A stretch of 64,000 bases of DNA from DATDAW01 sp036524675 (GTDB lineage: Bacteria; Verrucomicrobiota; Verrucomicrobiia; Chthoniobacterales; DASVRZ01): contig DATDBU010000048.1 in the NCBI GenBank assembly GCA_036524675.1, positions 1-64,000 of the forward strand. The letters are read 5' to 3'. Below are positions 17,494 through 26,605 of the stretch, piece by piece. Every line of letters starts with the position of its first letter. Within the stretch, counting starts at the first letter, position 1. Both the position numbers and the translations under genes were made by a program. Below the pieces are notes generated by a model that worked only from the letters and a program-made list of their open reading frames with translations, had not been told where the DNA came from and made no database searches.

Positions 17494-19082
17494 TAGGTGC
17501 TCCGATCTTTCGCGATCAGGTCCAGTCCTGCCGTCCTCCTGGTGCTCCTCCACGCGAAACCAAGGCGCTTTTCCTGACCGCCTCGCGATTTCGAGACCAG
17601 CTCGACGATTGTCTTGATGCCATCGAATCGGATGCCTTTCTCCTGAATGAAGACGACCTCGACGAACTGGCCATCGCGCTGACGGAACTCGCCGAGGACC
17701 TGCACTGCAATGCTGGCCTCTGGAGGAGTATCGAGACCTATCACCGGGAGTTTTTCGGTGTTTCCTTGCCGCTCCTGTGCAAATCCGGCGATCCTGCGTT
17801 GAAAAGGTTCGATGCCCGCCGATTTCAATTTTTTCTCTACACCGTGTGGCGGCATTTTAAGCCGGAACACATCGTCTCCCCCGGGCACAAAGGGTTTCGA
17901 GCCATTGCGCAGTATGCCAGCGAGTATTTTTCGAAGGCATTCGCAGCACACCCCCACCGGTCCGCCGTGACGGCCTTCCTGGCCAAACCCAATCGGCGCG
18001 GCTGGGACGTGAAGCGAAAGCTCGTGTGGCTGGGCACCCGTTCGTTTCTTTTCCGCTTCGCATTCCAGGATTATCTGCGGAAGCAGGAGGCGAAACCGGG
18101 TGAAGAAATCGCCGTCACCGACGATTTCCTTTGCCAGCACTGCACGGAATGGTCGGGGCTGGGTACCTTGGACATTCTCGCGGCGGCTCTGGAATTGCCG
18201 GATACGGATCGCGCCGTGCTGCGCGGCTGGTATGAACGTCACGCGGCCTTTTACCGGATCGAATCCCTGCATATCCGGGGCTCAGAAGTCGAGACCTTTG
18301 ATGCGGTCAACCTCATCAATGATCAAACGTATCGTGTCCGGATCGAGATTGCGCGGGACGCCTGCATGTTCCATTCCGGCCAGATGGTTTATGGGAGCCT
18401 CGTGCCCTGGCGCGGCGAATGGTATTGGTCCGGGACGCAGCAGACCTGGAAAAGTCCGCCAAAGGATTTCGCCTCGGTGAAACGGGAGTTTCGTGAAAAA
18501 CATTCCTCCATTGCCTATCGTTATTGTCCGGACCTGGCGCAGCAGGCGCGGGAAATCGCCGCCGAGCATTTCGCAGACTTTCAGCAATTTCACGGTTCCG
18601 ATCTCGCCGTATTTCCCGATGGATTGTCAGCTGCCGCCGCCGAACAGAAGCGGATGCGCGTTTTTTCGGAAATCAAGGCCGGCAAGGACCTGGAGAAAAT
18701 CCTCAAGAAATTCGGCCTGAAACGGCCCGCGCAGGCCGGGTTGCCACGGAAGCTCATTGAAAGCGGAAATGGAGTGGCAGTCTTTTATCAGGAAGGCGAG
18801 GGAACCGAGATGCTCACAGGTTACGGCACCCTTCTTTCGACGCTCAAAAAGGGGAGCGATCCACTGTCTCAGACCGAGATGGAAATCCTCCAGGCCTTCA
18901 TCGAAGAGGATGCCATCAGCCCGGCCTTCGTCCGCCGCGTGATCCGGGACGCGGGAAGCTCGGCTATCGCGCGGCTCTATTTTCTTACCGATTGCGCGGA
19001 GGGAATCGAATATCTCCTGCGGCGTTTCAAAGGCTGTTTCTACCGCAAACGCCACCCCTGCATCTCCCTGCGCGATGAATAA
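17490..19082 (+). CDS. Large hypothetical protein, second gene of the operon
   Basis: A 530-residue soluble protein. I choose the ATG at 17490 because it overlaps the upstream stop as ATGA; the frame is open 29 codons further but those read Arg-rich. Segments include an acidic N-terminal helix pair (RDQLDDCLDAIESDAFLLNE), DDFLCQHCTEWSG with two cysteines near 220-225, a beta-rich middle (DQTYRVRIEI, GSLVPWRGEWYWSGTQQTW) and a helical C-terminal third. No catalytic motif is evident. The context (VapBC on both sides, integrase remnant after the operon) is accessory. Function unknown. Confidence 0.75.
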   Translation: MIGAPIFRDQVQSCRPPGAPPRETKALFLTASRFRDQLDDCLDAIESDAFLLNEDDLDELAIALTELAEDLHCNAGLWRSIETYHREFFGVSLPLLCKSGDPALKRFDARRFQFFLYTVWRHFKPEHIVSPGHKGFRAIAQYASEYFSKAFAAHPHRSAVTAFLAKPNRRGWDVKRKLVWLGTRSFLFRFAFQDYLRKQEAKPGEEIAVTDDFLCQHCTEWSGLGTLDILAAALELPDTDRAVLRGWYERHAAFYRIESLHIRGSEVETFDAVNLINDQTYRVRIEIARDACMFHSGQMVYGSLVPWRGEWYWSGTQQTWKSPPKDFASVKREFREKHSSIAYRYCPDLAQQAREIAAEHFADFQQFHGSDLAVFPDGLSAAAAEQKRMRVFSEIKAGKDLEKILKKFGLKRPAQAGLPRKLIESGNGVAVFYQEGEGTEMLTGYGTLLSTLKKGSDPLSQTEMEILQAFIEEDAISPAFVRRVIRDAGSSAIARLYFLTDCAEGIEYLLRRFKGCFYRKRHPCISLRDE

Positions 19083-19452
19083 CAAACGACCCAAACGCGA
19101 CAACGACCGCGAGGAGCGCATCACGATGGAAATCATCGTGGACTGCTACAACGAAAGCAAAACCCGGACGGGATGGTATTGCTATCTTGAAGACAATCTG
19201 GCCTTTCCCTTTGAAGCCGAGTGCATCAAGTCCCGCAAAATGTCTCCCCTGAAACCCGGCGAACGTGTGACCGCGCTCGGAATGCTTGATGACGATGGGG
19301 ACGGCCTCGGGGAAATGATGGTCGAGGTCAAATGGCGGGATCGGACGATGGGCCTTCCCCTGGCCCAAATCAAGGGCGTCGATGTGGACGAGAAAACAGT
19401 CGAGGCCATCGCCGACTGGCACTACTGGGTGGCGCAGGGACGGCAGTTCTGA
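19075..19452 (+). CDS. CcbP-like calcium-binding protein
   Basis: A 125-residue acidic protein. The segment ITMEIIVDCYNESKTRTGWY followed by CYLEDNLAFPFEAEC, and the acidic loop DDDGDGLGEMMVEVKW, match what I recall of the CcbP family of small calcium-binding proteins first known from Anabaena. The assignment is from memory of motifs. The ATG at 19075 overlaps the end of the preceding gene by 8 bases; an alternative start is the Met at 19126. It is the last gene of the operon and an integrase fragment begins directly at its stop codon. Confidence 0.75.
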   Translation: MNNKRPKRDNDREERITMEIIVDCYNESKTRTGWYCYLEDNLAFPFEAECIKSRKMSPLKPGERVTALGMLDDDGDGLGEMMVEVKWRDRTMGLPLAQIKGVDVDEKTVEAIADWHYWVAQGRQF

Positions 19453-19775
19453 CGGTTACGGCTGCGGAGATGGGCAATTCCCCTGCGGTGATTTTTCAGC
19501 ACTATCGCGCTCTGGTGACGCCCGAGGCGGCGGAGAAATACTGGAAGTTGCTTCCCACTACGAGTGACGTTGATGCCGGTGAGCTGGAAAAGGAAGTGGA
19601 GCGAAGTGAGGCGCTCGCGCTGGGTGAGGGTGCCGTTCGGGTCGAAAGATTCGCAGAAGTCGCGCGTGCTGGCTACAGGGATGCGGCGGTCGGATTTGTA
19701 GCCGAGAACGGCGAACAAGCGGCGCCCCAGCCTCGGGGAGCGGACGCGGAAGTCGCGGCGGCGGCGGGCATTTAG
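19452..19775 (+). pseudogene. Tyrosine integrase C-terminal remnant
   Basis: Immediately after the stop of the CcbP-like gene the frame reads TVTAAEMGNSPAVIFQHYRA and LVTPEAAEKYWKL. This is the final part of a tyrosine recombinase, with the HYR and the catalytic-tyrosine neighbourhood of the C-terminal helix. Nothing upstream in any frame supplies the catalytic core (R-H-R), so this is a stump left by deletion or rearrangement. The tail after about 19570 is charged and not clearly integrase. It marks a former mobile element. Confidence 0.7.
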
Positions 19776-20179
19776 ACGGCACGGGTGAGCAAATGGACTT
19801 TCAGAGCCGGCTCGACCTTGGCGATCTCTGAATAGTCGGCATCGAAGGTAACAACCTCGGCGGCATGATGAATCGCGAGCGCGGCGATCAAGAGATCGAG
19901 GGAGCCGGCGGTGAAGCCGCGGTTCCGGCAGAACTGGCCGAGCCGGGAGGCGTCCCGCCAGAGCGAAACGGGAGTCTGGAGGATCGGGATGACGGCAAAC
20001 TGCGCATCGAGAGGTGCGCATTCCTGGGGGAGTGCAGCACGGAGCACCTCGAAGATCACGGGTTCGCAAACGCAGGCGTCGCGGGCGAGGATGAACGGCC
20101 GAATCTGGATTTTCAGCTCAGCCGAGCTGCGCTGACGGGTGAAGTCCACCCACAGCGATGTTTCAATCAATCTCTCCAC
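19772..20179 (-). CDS. PIN-domain toxin (VapC family), first catalytic Asp replaced by Glu
   Basis: A 135-residue PIN protein starting at a GTG (a TTG at 20170 is an alternative). The strand that normally reads DTSxWVDF is here IETSLWVDF, so the first metal-binding Asp is a Glu. The other acids remain: EPVIFEVLR, SLDLLIAALAI and TFDADYSEI. It overlaps the antitoxin gene by 13 bases. It is probably a VapC RNase whose activity could be altered by the substitution. Confidence 0.82.
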   Translation of the reverse strand: MERLIETSLWVDFTRQRSSAELKIQIRPFILARDACVCEPVIFEVLRAALPQECAPLDAQFAVIPILQTPVSLWRDASRLGQFCRNRGFTAGSLDLLIAALAIHHAAEVVTFDADYSEIAKVEPALKVHLLTRAV

Positions 20180-20409
20180 TTTGAGTGCAGTGTTTGATCG
20201 TCAGCCTGGTCTTTCCCGGTCGCCGCCTCATAGCCCGCGAGTTCCACGCCCCATTCGCCACTGACGAATTTATCCGCGATCTCGCGGCGGCGCCGCATCA
20301 TCAACTCGCTCACCAACAGCTTGCGGATGGCAGTCCCCTTCTTCTTCTCACCCGTCCAACGACAGATATCATCGATGTCCTTTTCCTCAAGTTCTACGGT
20401 GATTTTCAT
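20167..20409 (-). CDS. VapB-like antitoxin
   Basis: An 80-residue protein beginning MKITVELEEKDIDDICRWTG, with the ribbon-helix pattern followed by the helix KKKGTAIRKLLVSELMMRRR and a short acidic tail. Small proteins of this type precede PIN toxins and act as antitoxin and autorepressor. The overlap with the downstream PIN gene supports the pairing. Confidence 0.8.
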   Translation of the reverse strand: MKITVELEEKDIDDICRWTGEKKKGTAIRKLLVSELMMRRRREIADKFVSGEWGVELAGYEAATGKDQADDQTLHSKWRD

Positions 20410-20451
20410 ACGAAATGACTAAAGTGTTCAGACTTTTTCGCCAGAGAAATC

Positions 20452-20724
20452 TTATTTTCTGGAACTGGAAATCAGAACCAGCCAGGTTACCAGCTCAAAA
20501 TCCGTTTTCTCGGAGGGCTGTTCGGTTCGCTTTCGGAATGACGAAGTCACGGCCGGTCCGTAAGAGCGCGGCGGCCTGGCGCTGAAAGGTGCCGTGTCGG
20601 GACGGTCCTCGGGAGTGCAGAAGCTGTTGCGGATGCTTTGGAGCTGACCGGCTAGTTCCGGGGCCCGAACCCCCTTGGCGATTTCCTGGGAAATAGGGGT
20701 CGAAAATGTGACAAATTGTAGCAT
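20452..20724 (-). CDS. Possible small hypothetical protein
   Basis: A 90-codon frame in the 399-base gap between VapBC and the metallopeptidase gene. It reads plausibly in places (FSTPISQEIAKGVRAPELAG; TDFELVTWLVLISSSRK) but has no recognisable domain, and a competing frame overlaps it. The rest of this gap (20410-20451 and 20725-20808) shows nothing. It may be a decayed gene. Confidence 0.25.
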   Translation of the reverse strand: MLQFVTFSTPISQEIAKGVRAPELAGQLQSIRNSFCTPEDRPDTAPFSARPPRSYGPAVTSSFRKRTEQPSEKTDFELVTWLVLISSSRK

Positions 20725-20808
20725 TTTGCTGCCCGCCTCCAGCTACGGTATTTCGCCGAGGACATCTAGACAGCACCACAACCCCACAACGACGATGTGC
20801 ACATTCCG

Positions 20809-21510
20809 TCAAAGTTCCGTTTGCTCAAGTCGGCGCTTTGTCCTCTGCCAATCAGGAACGAGTTGGTCCAACTGCCGGTAGAATTCCGGTCCGTGATTCG
20901 GGTGTTTCAAATGACACACCTCATGAGCGATTACATAGTCGATACAGATCGATGGGGCGCGGACCAACTCGGGATTCAATGCAATGCGTCCGTCCTTGTG
21001 CGCGCTTCCCCAGCGTTTCGGCATCGAGCGAAGAACAATTCGGGGCGCTGGTAAGCGGTGACGCTGACACCATTCCTGCCAGCGTGCCAATCGGCGGGAA
21101 AATTGTTCGTCTGCCCGTTCGTGTATCCAATGGGCAACCAGAGCTTCCACCTCCGCTTCAGTCCCAAGCGTGGCGGTCACATGAAAGTAGCCGCCGGCCA
21201 GCTTGACTCCTGGCAAATCTCCTCGGCTCACTTTCAAGCGATACTGACGTCCCAGATAACGGTGTGTCGCACCACTGGAATAACGCCGGGGCAACCGCGC
21301 GGCGTTCATCGAAGCGAAACTCCGCTGTTGCCGGCGTATCCACGTCATGCGCCTGGAGACTTTCGCCTGGATGTCCTCCATGCGCGCCCAGTCTGGCGCA
21401 GCTAGTTCCACTGAGCCATCTGGAAGAACGCTGATGGCAAGCGTCCTGCGGTTGCTACGCCGTAGACGGGCCGCTCCGATGGCGGTTTCGATGAATTCAA
21501 TTTCAGACAT
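20809..21510 (-). CDS. YgjP-like (DUF45) zinc metallopeptidase
   Basis: A 233-residue protein with the HEVCH zinc motif in YVIAHEVCHLKHPNHGPEFY near the C-terminus, preceded by KRWGSAHKDGRIALNPEL, typical of the YgjP/SprT-like DUF45 group. I choose the ATG at 21510 (MSEIEFIETAIGAA); it overlaps the hsdR stop by 8 bases (ATGTCTGA). Genes of this family are commonly the last gene of type I restriction loci, as here. Their role in restriction is unknown. Confidence 0.85.
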   Translation of the reverse strand: MSEIEFIETAIGAARLRRSNRRTLAISVLPDGSVELAAPDWARMEDIQAKVSRRMTWIRRQQRSFASMNAARLPRRYSSGATHRYLGRQYRLKVSRGDLPGVKLAGGYFHVTATLGTEAEVEALVAHWIHERADEQFSRRLARWQEWCQRHRLPAPRIVLRSMPKRWGSAHKDGRIALNPELVRAPSICIDYVIAHEVCHLKHPNHGPEFYRQLDQLVPDWQRTKRRLEQTEL

Positions 21511-24500
21511 CGTTCGTGCGATTGCGCGCAATCCGGAGAGCAGATTCGATGATGGCATCCATTTGCACGAGGGTGAGCCGGATGCCCTTTTCGTCCTGCA
21601 ATGCGAAAAGGAAATCGTCCAGGTCGTTCCGCATTCGGTTCTGGGCGTCGGCATTTTCCCTCCAGCGCACGACAGCATGTTTGCGAATGATGTCTTCGAT
21701 CTGGCAGGCCGCCGAAGCCAGGAGCTCGTCGACGGGGTCGAACGCGGCCTTGCGCCCGTTGGTTGGGGAATCTTCCCGAACCACCGAAATGGTATCGTCG
21801 AGGTTGATCGGAGCATGCCCGATTTGCTCCTTGAGCGTTCCGAAAAACGCTCGTGAAAGGTCGCGTTCCTTCAGCACGGACGGCGCATCGTGAGTGCGGC
21901 CGTCGCGCACGGTTTGCATCAAATCAGTCACCTTTGCGAGGTATTCCGCTTCGCTGATTCGCTGCGCCTTGTAATCGGCGATGGCCAGTTCCAGCAGAAC
22001 GGAAAACTTGCGATAAAAAAAAGGATCCTCGTCCATCTTCTCCGTGATCGTTTTTTTCGTGCGATTGGCAATAATGTCAGCCTTGGCGCGCGGGGAGCGG
22101 GCCTTGTCCACTTCCTTTTCGAATGCCTCGCGCTCGAAAATGTTCACCGGCTCTACCACCTGGATCACTTCATCCGCCTGGACGTAGGTGGTTAGCATTT
22201 TCTGAATCTGCTGCTCGTAGTCGCGGTAATCCACTTCCTCCGCGTAACGAATCTTCACGGATGCGCGCAGCTTTTGGAAAAAGACAGCATCGCGCTTGTA
22301 GCGATCCGCCGTGGCGGCGGGCGTGGCCGTCAGCCAATGAATGCTGGCGAGCGCCAATTTCAGCGCGCGGCAGAATTTCGACAGCCGGGTATAAAACTCA
22401 TCCCGGTGTTCGGGCTTCTCCAGGGCCAGTTCAAACCCTTCCTCATCTTTTTTGTTTCGCACCTCGCGGAACAAATCCCACAGCGCGTCATGCAGCCCAG
22501 GCAGCCGTTTCAATTCCTCAGCAACGTCTGTCAGCGTGCCTTCCAGGTCTTCCTGGTCGAACTTCCCTTCGAGCGCGCTGTATAGCTCCAGCGCCTCGTG
22601 CAGTTGAGTCACAACGCCGTAGTAGTCGATGATATGACCGAAATCCTTGCCCGGATGCAGGCGATTCACACGGGCGATAGCCTGTAAAAGTGCGTGCTCC
22701 TTGAGGCTGCGCGCGATGTAGAGGACGATATTCCTGGGCGCGTCGAAGCCCGTGAGCAGCTTGTCCACGACGATAATGATCTCCGGCTCGTCGCCCTTCT
22801 TGAATCCGTTGATGATTTGCCGGTTGTATTCTTTTTCCGACCCATACTTCGCCATCATCCCCTTCCAAAAGCGCACGACGGTCTCATCGGTAGACGCGGC
22901 ATCGTCGCCCTCTCGGTCATCCGGCGCTGAAATGACAACCTCTGACGCGATCTTCCCGAATTGATCGAGAAAGCGTTTCAAGGTCAGAGCCTCCTTTTTG
23001 CCAGGAGCGGTGAGTTGCGCCTTGAAACCGGTGCCTTTCCATTGCGCGGAGAAATGCTGCGAAACATCCCAGGCGATGAGGTAGAGGCGGCTTTCCAGAC
23101 GGTTCAGTTCGTCGCGGGAGGCAAATTTACGCTTCAAGTCGGCTTTTTGCTCCACGGTGAGTTCCTCGCACATGGCCTCGAACATCGTGTCCACCATATT
23201 CTTCTTCACGTCCTGCATGACATGACGCCCCTCGTAGAGCAACGGCACCACCGCTTCGTCGGCCACGGCATCGCGAATCGTGTAGGCAGGTTCGATGAAT
23301 CCGCCGAATTTCTGCGCCGTGTTTTTCTCCCTCTTCATCAACGGCGTGCCGGTGAATCCGATGAAACAGGCGTTCGGCAGCGCTCTCATCATGCGAATGT
23401 TAGCCTCGCCGTACTGGCTGCGATGGCTTTCATCCACGAGAACGAAGATATTGTCACTCGTGTTCGTAAATTCTTCGCTGGCGTTTGCCGCGGCCCGGAA
23501 TTTGTCTAGCACGGTGGTAATCACCGCCACGCGATCATCCGCCAGCAATTCCTGGAGATGCCGCCCCGTCTTCGCCATCCGCGGGTCCTTGCCGCATTGA
23601 TGGAACGTCTTCCAAATCTGCTCATCGAGATCGATACGGTCTGTCACGAGGACGATCCGCGGATTTTTGATGCCTTCGTCCAGCGCCAGCGCCTTGCCGA
23701 GCAGCACCATCGCCAGCGATTTTCCGGAGCCTTGTGTTTGCCAGATCACGCCGCCCTTGCGACGCCCCGCCGCGTCCCGCTGGCGCACGCGTTCCAGGGT
23801 TTTCCGAATGGCAAAATATTGCTGGTAGCGGGCAACTTTTTTGACCGCTCCGCCTTCGTCGTAGAGCACGAACTGCCGGCCCATCTCTATCAGGCGTTCG
23901 GGCTGGCAGAGCGACCAGAGCAGGCGATCCTGTTCGGTCGGTTCGCGATCGAGCGCGGCCATTTCCTCAAAAGCGGTTTTCGCATAGGCGAAGACGCCTT
24001 TGAACAATTTCTCATGATCCTCGCGGCGCACGGGGCTGTTGATGGCGGCGCGCACTTCCGTGTCCACGTCCCGCATTTCGCGCCATTTCGACCAGAACTT
24101 GATCGCCGTTCCCGTCGTCCCGTAGCTGCCTTCGTTTTTGTTCAGCGCGAGCGTAACTTGCGTGTAGAAAAACAGGTGCGGAATTTCGTCCGCCTGCCAG
24201 TTGCGGATGCTCTGCTCGATGGCGGCCTCCAGGGAGTCCTTCTCATCCGGGCGCTTGCACTCGATCACCACAAAAGGGATGCCGTTTACGAAGCAAACGA
24301 CATCCGGCCTGCGCGTCTCGTGGCTGCCGGTGCGTTCCACTTCGAACTCCGCGGTGACGTGGAAGACGTTGTTGTGTGGATTCGTCCAATCCACATAGCG
24401 CAACGTGCGTCCCTTCGTGTCGTCCTCCACGGTCTGCTCGAGGCTTTTGCCGAGGGTGAGCAGATCGTAAATCTTTTCGCTCGTGCGAACGAGGCCGTCG

Positions 24501-24757
24501 AAGGGAATATCGCGCAGAGCCGCGATGCCGCCGGCGATATTTTCCTCCGTGAACGCCGTCTCCCGTCCGCGGGAGGAAATCCGGTTCAGCCGCCGGAGTT
24601 GGTTTGCCAGCACATTTTCCAGAAGCACATGACTGAGCCTGCCCCGCCGCTCAACGGCCACTTCCTCTGGGCCGAGATAGGTGTAGCCGAGTTGCTGGAG
24701 CAACCGGATCGCCGGTATCTGGCTGATGTGGGATTCGAGGAAGGAAGGGGTGCTCAT
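21503..24757 (-). CDS. hsdR: Type I restriction enzyme R subunit
   Basis: A 1084-residue protein. The N-terminal nuclease domain carries the PD-(D/E)xK core (RRPDVVCFVNGIPFVVIECK). A superfamily 2 helicase/translocase follows with Walker A TQGSGKSLAMV (about residue 350), DESHR as motif II, GFTGTPL, and motif VI AIARVNR. The C-terminal part is helical and mediates assembly. It restricts DNA lacking the methylation set by HsdM/HsdS. The start at 24757 faces a plus-strand gene 89 bases away, so hsdR probably has its own promoter there, separated from hsdM/hsdS by about 4 kb of extra genes. Confidence 0.96.
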   Translation of the reverse strand: MSTPSFLESHISQIPAIRLLQQLGYTYLGPEEVAVERRGRLSHVLLENVLANQLRRLNRISSRGRETAFTEENIAGGIAALRDIPFDGLVRTSEKIYDLLTLGKSLEQTVEDDTKGRTLRYVDWTNPHNNVFHVTAEFEVERTGSHETRRPDVVCFVNGIPFVVIECKRPDEKDSLEAAIEQSIRNWQADEIPHLFFYTQVTLALNKNEGSYGTTGTAIKFWSKWREMRDVDTEVRAAINSPVRREDHEKLFKGVFAYAKTAFEEMAALDREPTEQDRLLWSLCQPERLIEMGRQFVLYDEGGAVKKVARYQQYFAIRKTLERVRQRDAAGRRKGGVIWQTQGSGKSLAMVLLGKALALDEGIKNPRIVLVTDRIDLDEQIWKTFHQCGKDPRMAKTGRHLQELLADDRVAVITTVLDKFRAAANASEEFTNTSDNIFVLVDESHRSQYGEANIRMMRALPNACFIGFTGTPLMKREKNTAQKFGGFIEPAYTIRDAVADEAVVPLLYEGRHVMQDVKKNMVDTMFEAMCEELTVEQKADLKRKFASRDELNRLESRLYLIAWDVSQHFSAQWKGTGFKAQLTAPGKKEALTLKRFLDQFGKIASEVVISAPDDREGDDAASTDETVVRFWKGMMAKYGSEKEYNRQIINGFKKGDEPEIIIVVDKLLTGFDAPRNIVLYIARSLKEHALLQAIARVNRLHPGKDFGHIIDYYGVVTQLHEALELYSALEGKFDQEDLEGTLTDVAEELKRLPGLHDALWDLFREVRNKKDEEGFELALEKPEHRDEFYTRLSKFCRALKLALASIHWLTATPAATADRYKRDAVFFQKLRASVKIRYAEEVDYRDYEQQIQKMLTTYVQADEVIQVVEPVNIFEREAFEKEVDKARSPRAKADIIANRTKKTITEKMDEDPFFYRKFSVLLELAIADYKAQRISEAEYLAKVTDLMQTVRDGRTHDAPSVLKERDLSRAFFGTLKEQIGHAPINLDDTISVVREDSPTNGRKAAFDPVDELLASAACQIEDIIRKHAVVRWRENADAQNRMRNDLDDFLFALQDEKGIRLTLVQMDAIIESALRIARNRTNDV

Positions 24758-24846
24758 CGAAAAGTGATTGCTGGATGTATTCGGGATGAATACGTTTCGG
24801 ATACGAATGAGACCGGCCAGAAAACCCTGTCCCGATTCTGCTTTCG

Positions 24847-25416
24847 ATGCCTTCGGCCAACAAACATCGTGTAATTAAATTCGGTTGCCATGACACGCGG
24901 CGCAACCTGCCCCTCAGCACGTCGTCGAAATGCGGGGAGTCGAACTTTCTCGCACGCTTTGAAAAGGTTTATTTTGAGAGCGAATTGAAGACAGCGGCGA
25001 AGGAGCAAAAATTTGCCACGGGCCGGGAGTTCGCACTTGATGGGTTTGGCCGTGCAGACTTGCTCTTCATTGCATGGACGCACCTTGAGGCTACGGAAGA
25101 CTTTACTGCGCTTGCTTTGAGGAACCGGCTCAGGCTCACAGCCATTGAGGCGAAGATAAAAGACTGGCGCAAGGGGCTGATGCAGGCGGCGCGCTACCGC
25201 TTTTTTGCGAATCGTGCACTGTTGGTCCTGCCACCGGAAGCAGTGCGCACCGCGTTGACGTTTCTCACTACTTTTCGGGATCTGAATGTGGGTTTGTGGG
25301 AATTCGACACGACCACAAACCGGCTTCGCAAACACTTCACTCCACGAAGCGGGCGGCCGATCAATAGCAAAGCGAGAGAAAAAGCGGTTCATGCGATTAG
25401 TCTAAAGCTCTGCTAA
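24847..25416 (+). CDS. Putative PD-(D/E)xK nuclease-like protein inside the hsd locus
   Basis: A 189-residue protein, the only plus-strand gene between hsdS and hsdR. The middle reads ALDGFGRADLLFIAW, then about 25 residues later LRLTAIEAKIKDWRKGLMQA, fitting the D...ExK nuclease core with a following Gln/Tyr helix (MQAARYRFFANRALLVLP). The C-terminal part (FLTTFRDLNVGLWEFD) continues the fold. It converges on the minus-strand gene at 25402 with a 15-base overlap. A DNA-binding or accessory nuclease role in the defence locus is inferred, not shown. Confidence 0.6.
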   Translation: MPSANKHRVIKFGCHDTRRNLPLSTSSKCGESNFLARFEKVYFESELKTAAKEQKFATGREFALDGFGRADLLFIAWTHLEATEDFTALALRNRLRLTAIEAKIKDWRKGLMQAARYRFFANRALLVLPPEAVRTALTFLTTFRDLNVGLWEFDTTTNRLRKHFTPRSGRPINSKAREKAVHAISLKLC

Positions 25417-26601
25417 TTCGGAGAAGGCCGAAATCTCGTCACGGATCATTTCAACATGCGCGCCGCTCGAACGATCACGCATAGTCAGACCGTAGTCTCC
25501 GATACTCACGAATAGCTCTTCTGCTCCGTCGAGCGCTTGCCGGCACAAATCGAGCGACGCAACAACATCGCCAGGCACCACCAAATCGGCCATCGCGCGC
25601 AGGCACTCCCAATTTTGCAGCGCTTCTTCGATGGATTCTGGCGTAGATCCATTTCCAGGATCATAGTAGGCATCGCACGGAAGATTGTTCATCACCGGAA
25701 ATCGATCCCGGAGATCGTGTAGCTCAGTGGAACGGATGCTCTTTAGCAGTGGACGGCTGGCATACCGGGCCACTGGTCTGCTGGCGAAATCGGAGACGGG
25801 TTCGAATTTCTTCATGGAGAATGTCTTCAGCGTGTTATACCAGCCCGAAGCCACGGCATCGGCTCCGGCGGCTCCGAGATACGGCGCCAGCACATCCGTA
25901 TAACCATTGATAACCCGGAAGCCGTTTAGCTTTAGCGTGTGATTGACCAGCATCCAGCGAGAGAGGACGCCGGGTTCAGTCAGGGTGGCCGGAATGGTGT
26001 TGTCAGGCTTTTCGAGCAATAGATAAAAACCGTCGGGGCTGTCGTCTATCTCGGTGATCTCCTGGAGAAAGTTTTGCAGTTCTATCCGGTCATTGAGCGC
26101 AACACTCGAAACCGCAAGCGTGACATACAATGGACGATAGTCGCCCATCTCATTCTTGACGCTTGCTGCGTTGCGAAGAAAGTGTTTGGCAATCGACGCT
26201 TCCACGGAATCAAATGATCGCTGGATAACGATATTAGGAGCAATCAAAGCCGTTACTGGTAGCGATGCCTGGAATTGGAGGACATTTTCCAAATCATTCC
26301 TTACTTGTTGTTCGCGTTCCAAATCACGACGACGGCGGGCTTCAAAGTAGGGATAAGAATCTCCTCCTATCAATGCGCCAAGCCTTGCTCCGGGCTTTGC
26401 CGCAATCATCGTGGCATGAAACTGCGGATCGAGAAGGCGACTGCTTTGCGGGTGCAGGATGGCTATCTGATCCAGGGCGTCGATCAACTTGGGAAGTGCT
26501 ATGTCCTTGGCGCTGAAAATAGCTCCATCGATCAATCCGTCGTTAAGTCCGCGCTGGATTCTTTGCCCGTTGCCGTAGCCGTGTTGTGCGAGTATTTCCA
26601 T
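25402..26601 (-). CDS. Unknown protein, possible TIM-barrel fold, linked to a kinase in the hsd locus
   Basis: A 399-residue soluble protein, 4 bases downstream of the kinase gene. It has alternating strand-helix segments (PVTALIAPNIVIQRSF; PLYVTLAVSSVALND; GFYLLLEKPDN; LNGFRVINGYTDVLAPYLGAAGADAVASGWY) that suggest a beta/alpha barrel. I do not recognise a family with a known reaction. The close spacing makes it a probable partner or substrate of the kinase. No signal peptide. Confidence 0.7.
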   Translation of the reverse strand: MEILAQHGYGNGQRIQRGLNDGLIDGAIFSAKDIALPKLIDALDQIAILHPQSSRLLDPQFHATMIAAKPGARLGALIGGDSYPYFEARRRRDLEREQQVRNDLENVLQFQASLPVTALIAPNIVIQRSFDSVEASIAKHFLRNAASVKNEMGDYRPLYVTLAVSSVALNDRIELQNFLQEITEIDDSPDGFYLLLEKPDNTIPATLTEPGVLSRWMLVNHTLKLNGFRVINGYTDVLAPYLGAAGADAVASGWYNTLKTFSMKKFEPVSDFASRPVARYASRPLLKSIRSTELHDLRDRFPVMNNLPCDAYYDPGNGSTPESIEEALQNWECLRAMADLVVPGDVVASLDLCRQALDGAEELFVSIGDYGLTMRDRSSGAHVEMIRDEISAFSELAEL

Positions 26602-26605
26602 GATT

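Noticed and set aside
23558..24874. Plus-strand open frame of 438 codons
   Set aside because: Antisense to hsdR, whose motifs are complete; no domain in the shadow frame.
24754..25392. Minus-strand open frame of 212 codons opposite the nuclease-like gene
   Set aside because: The plus-strand frame has the nuclease-like pattern; this one is Arg/Pro-rich and overlaps the hsdR start region.
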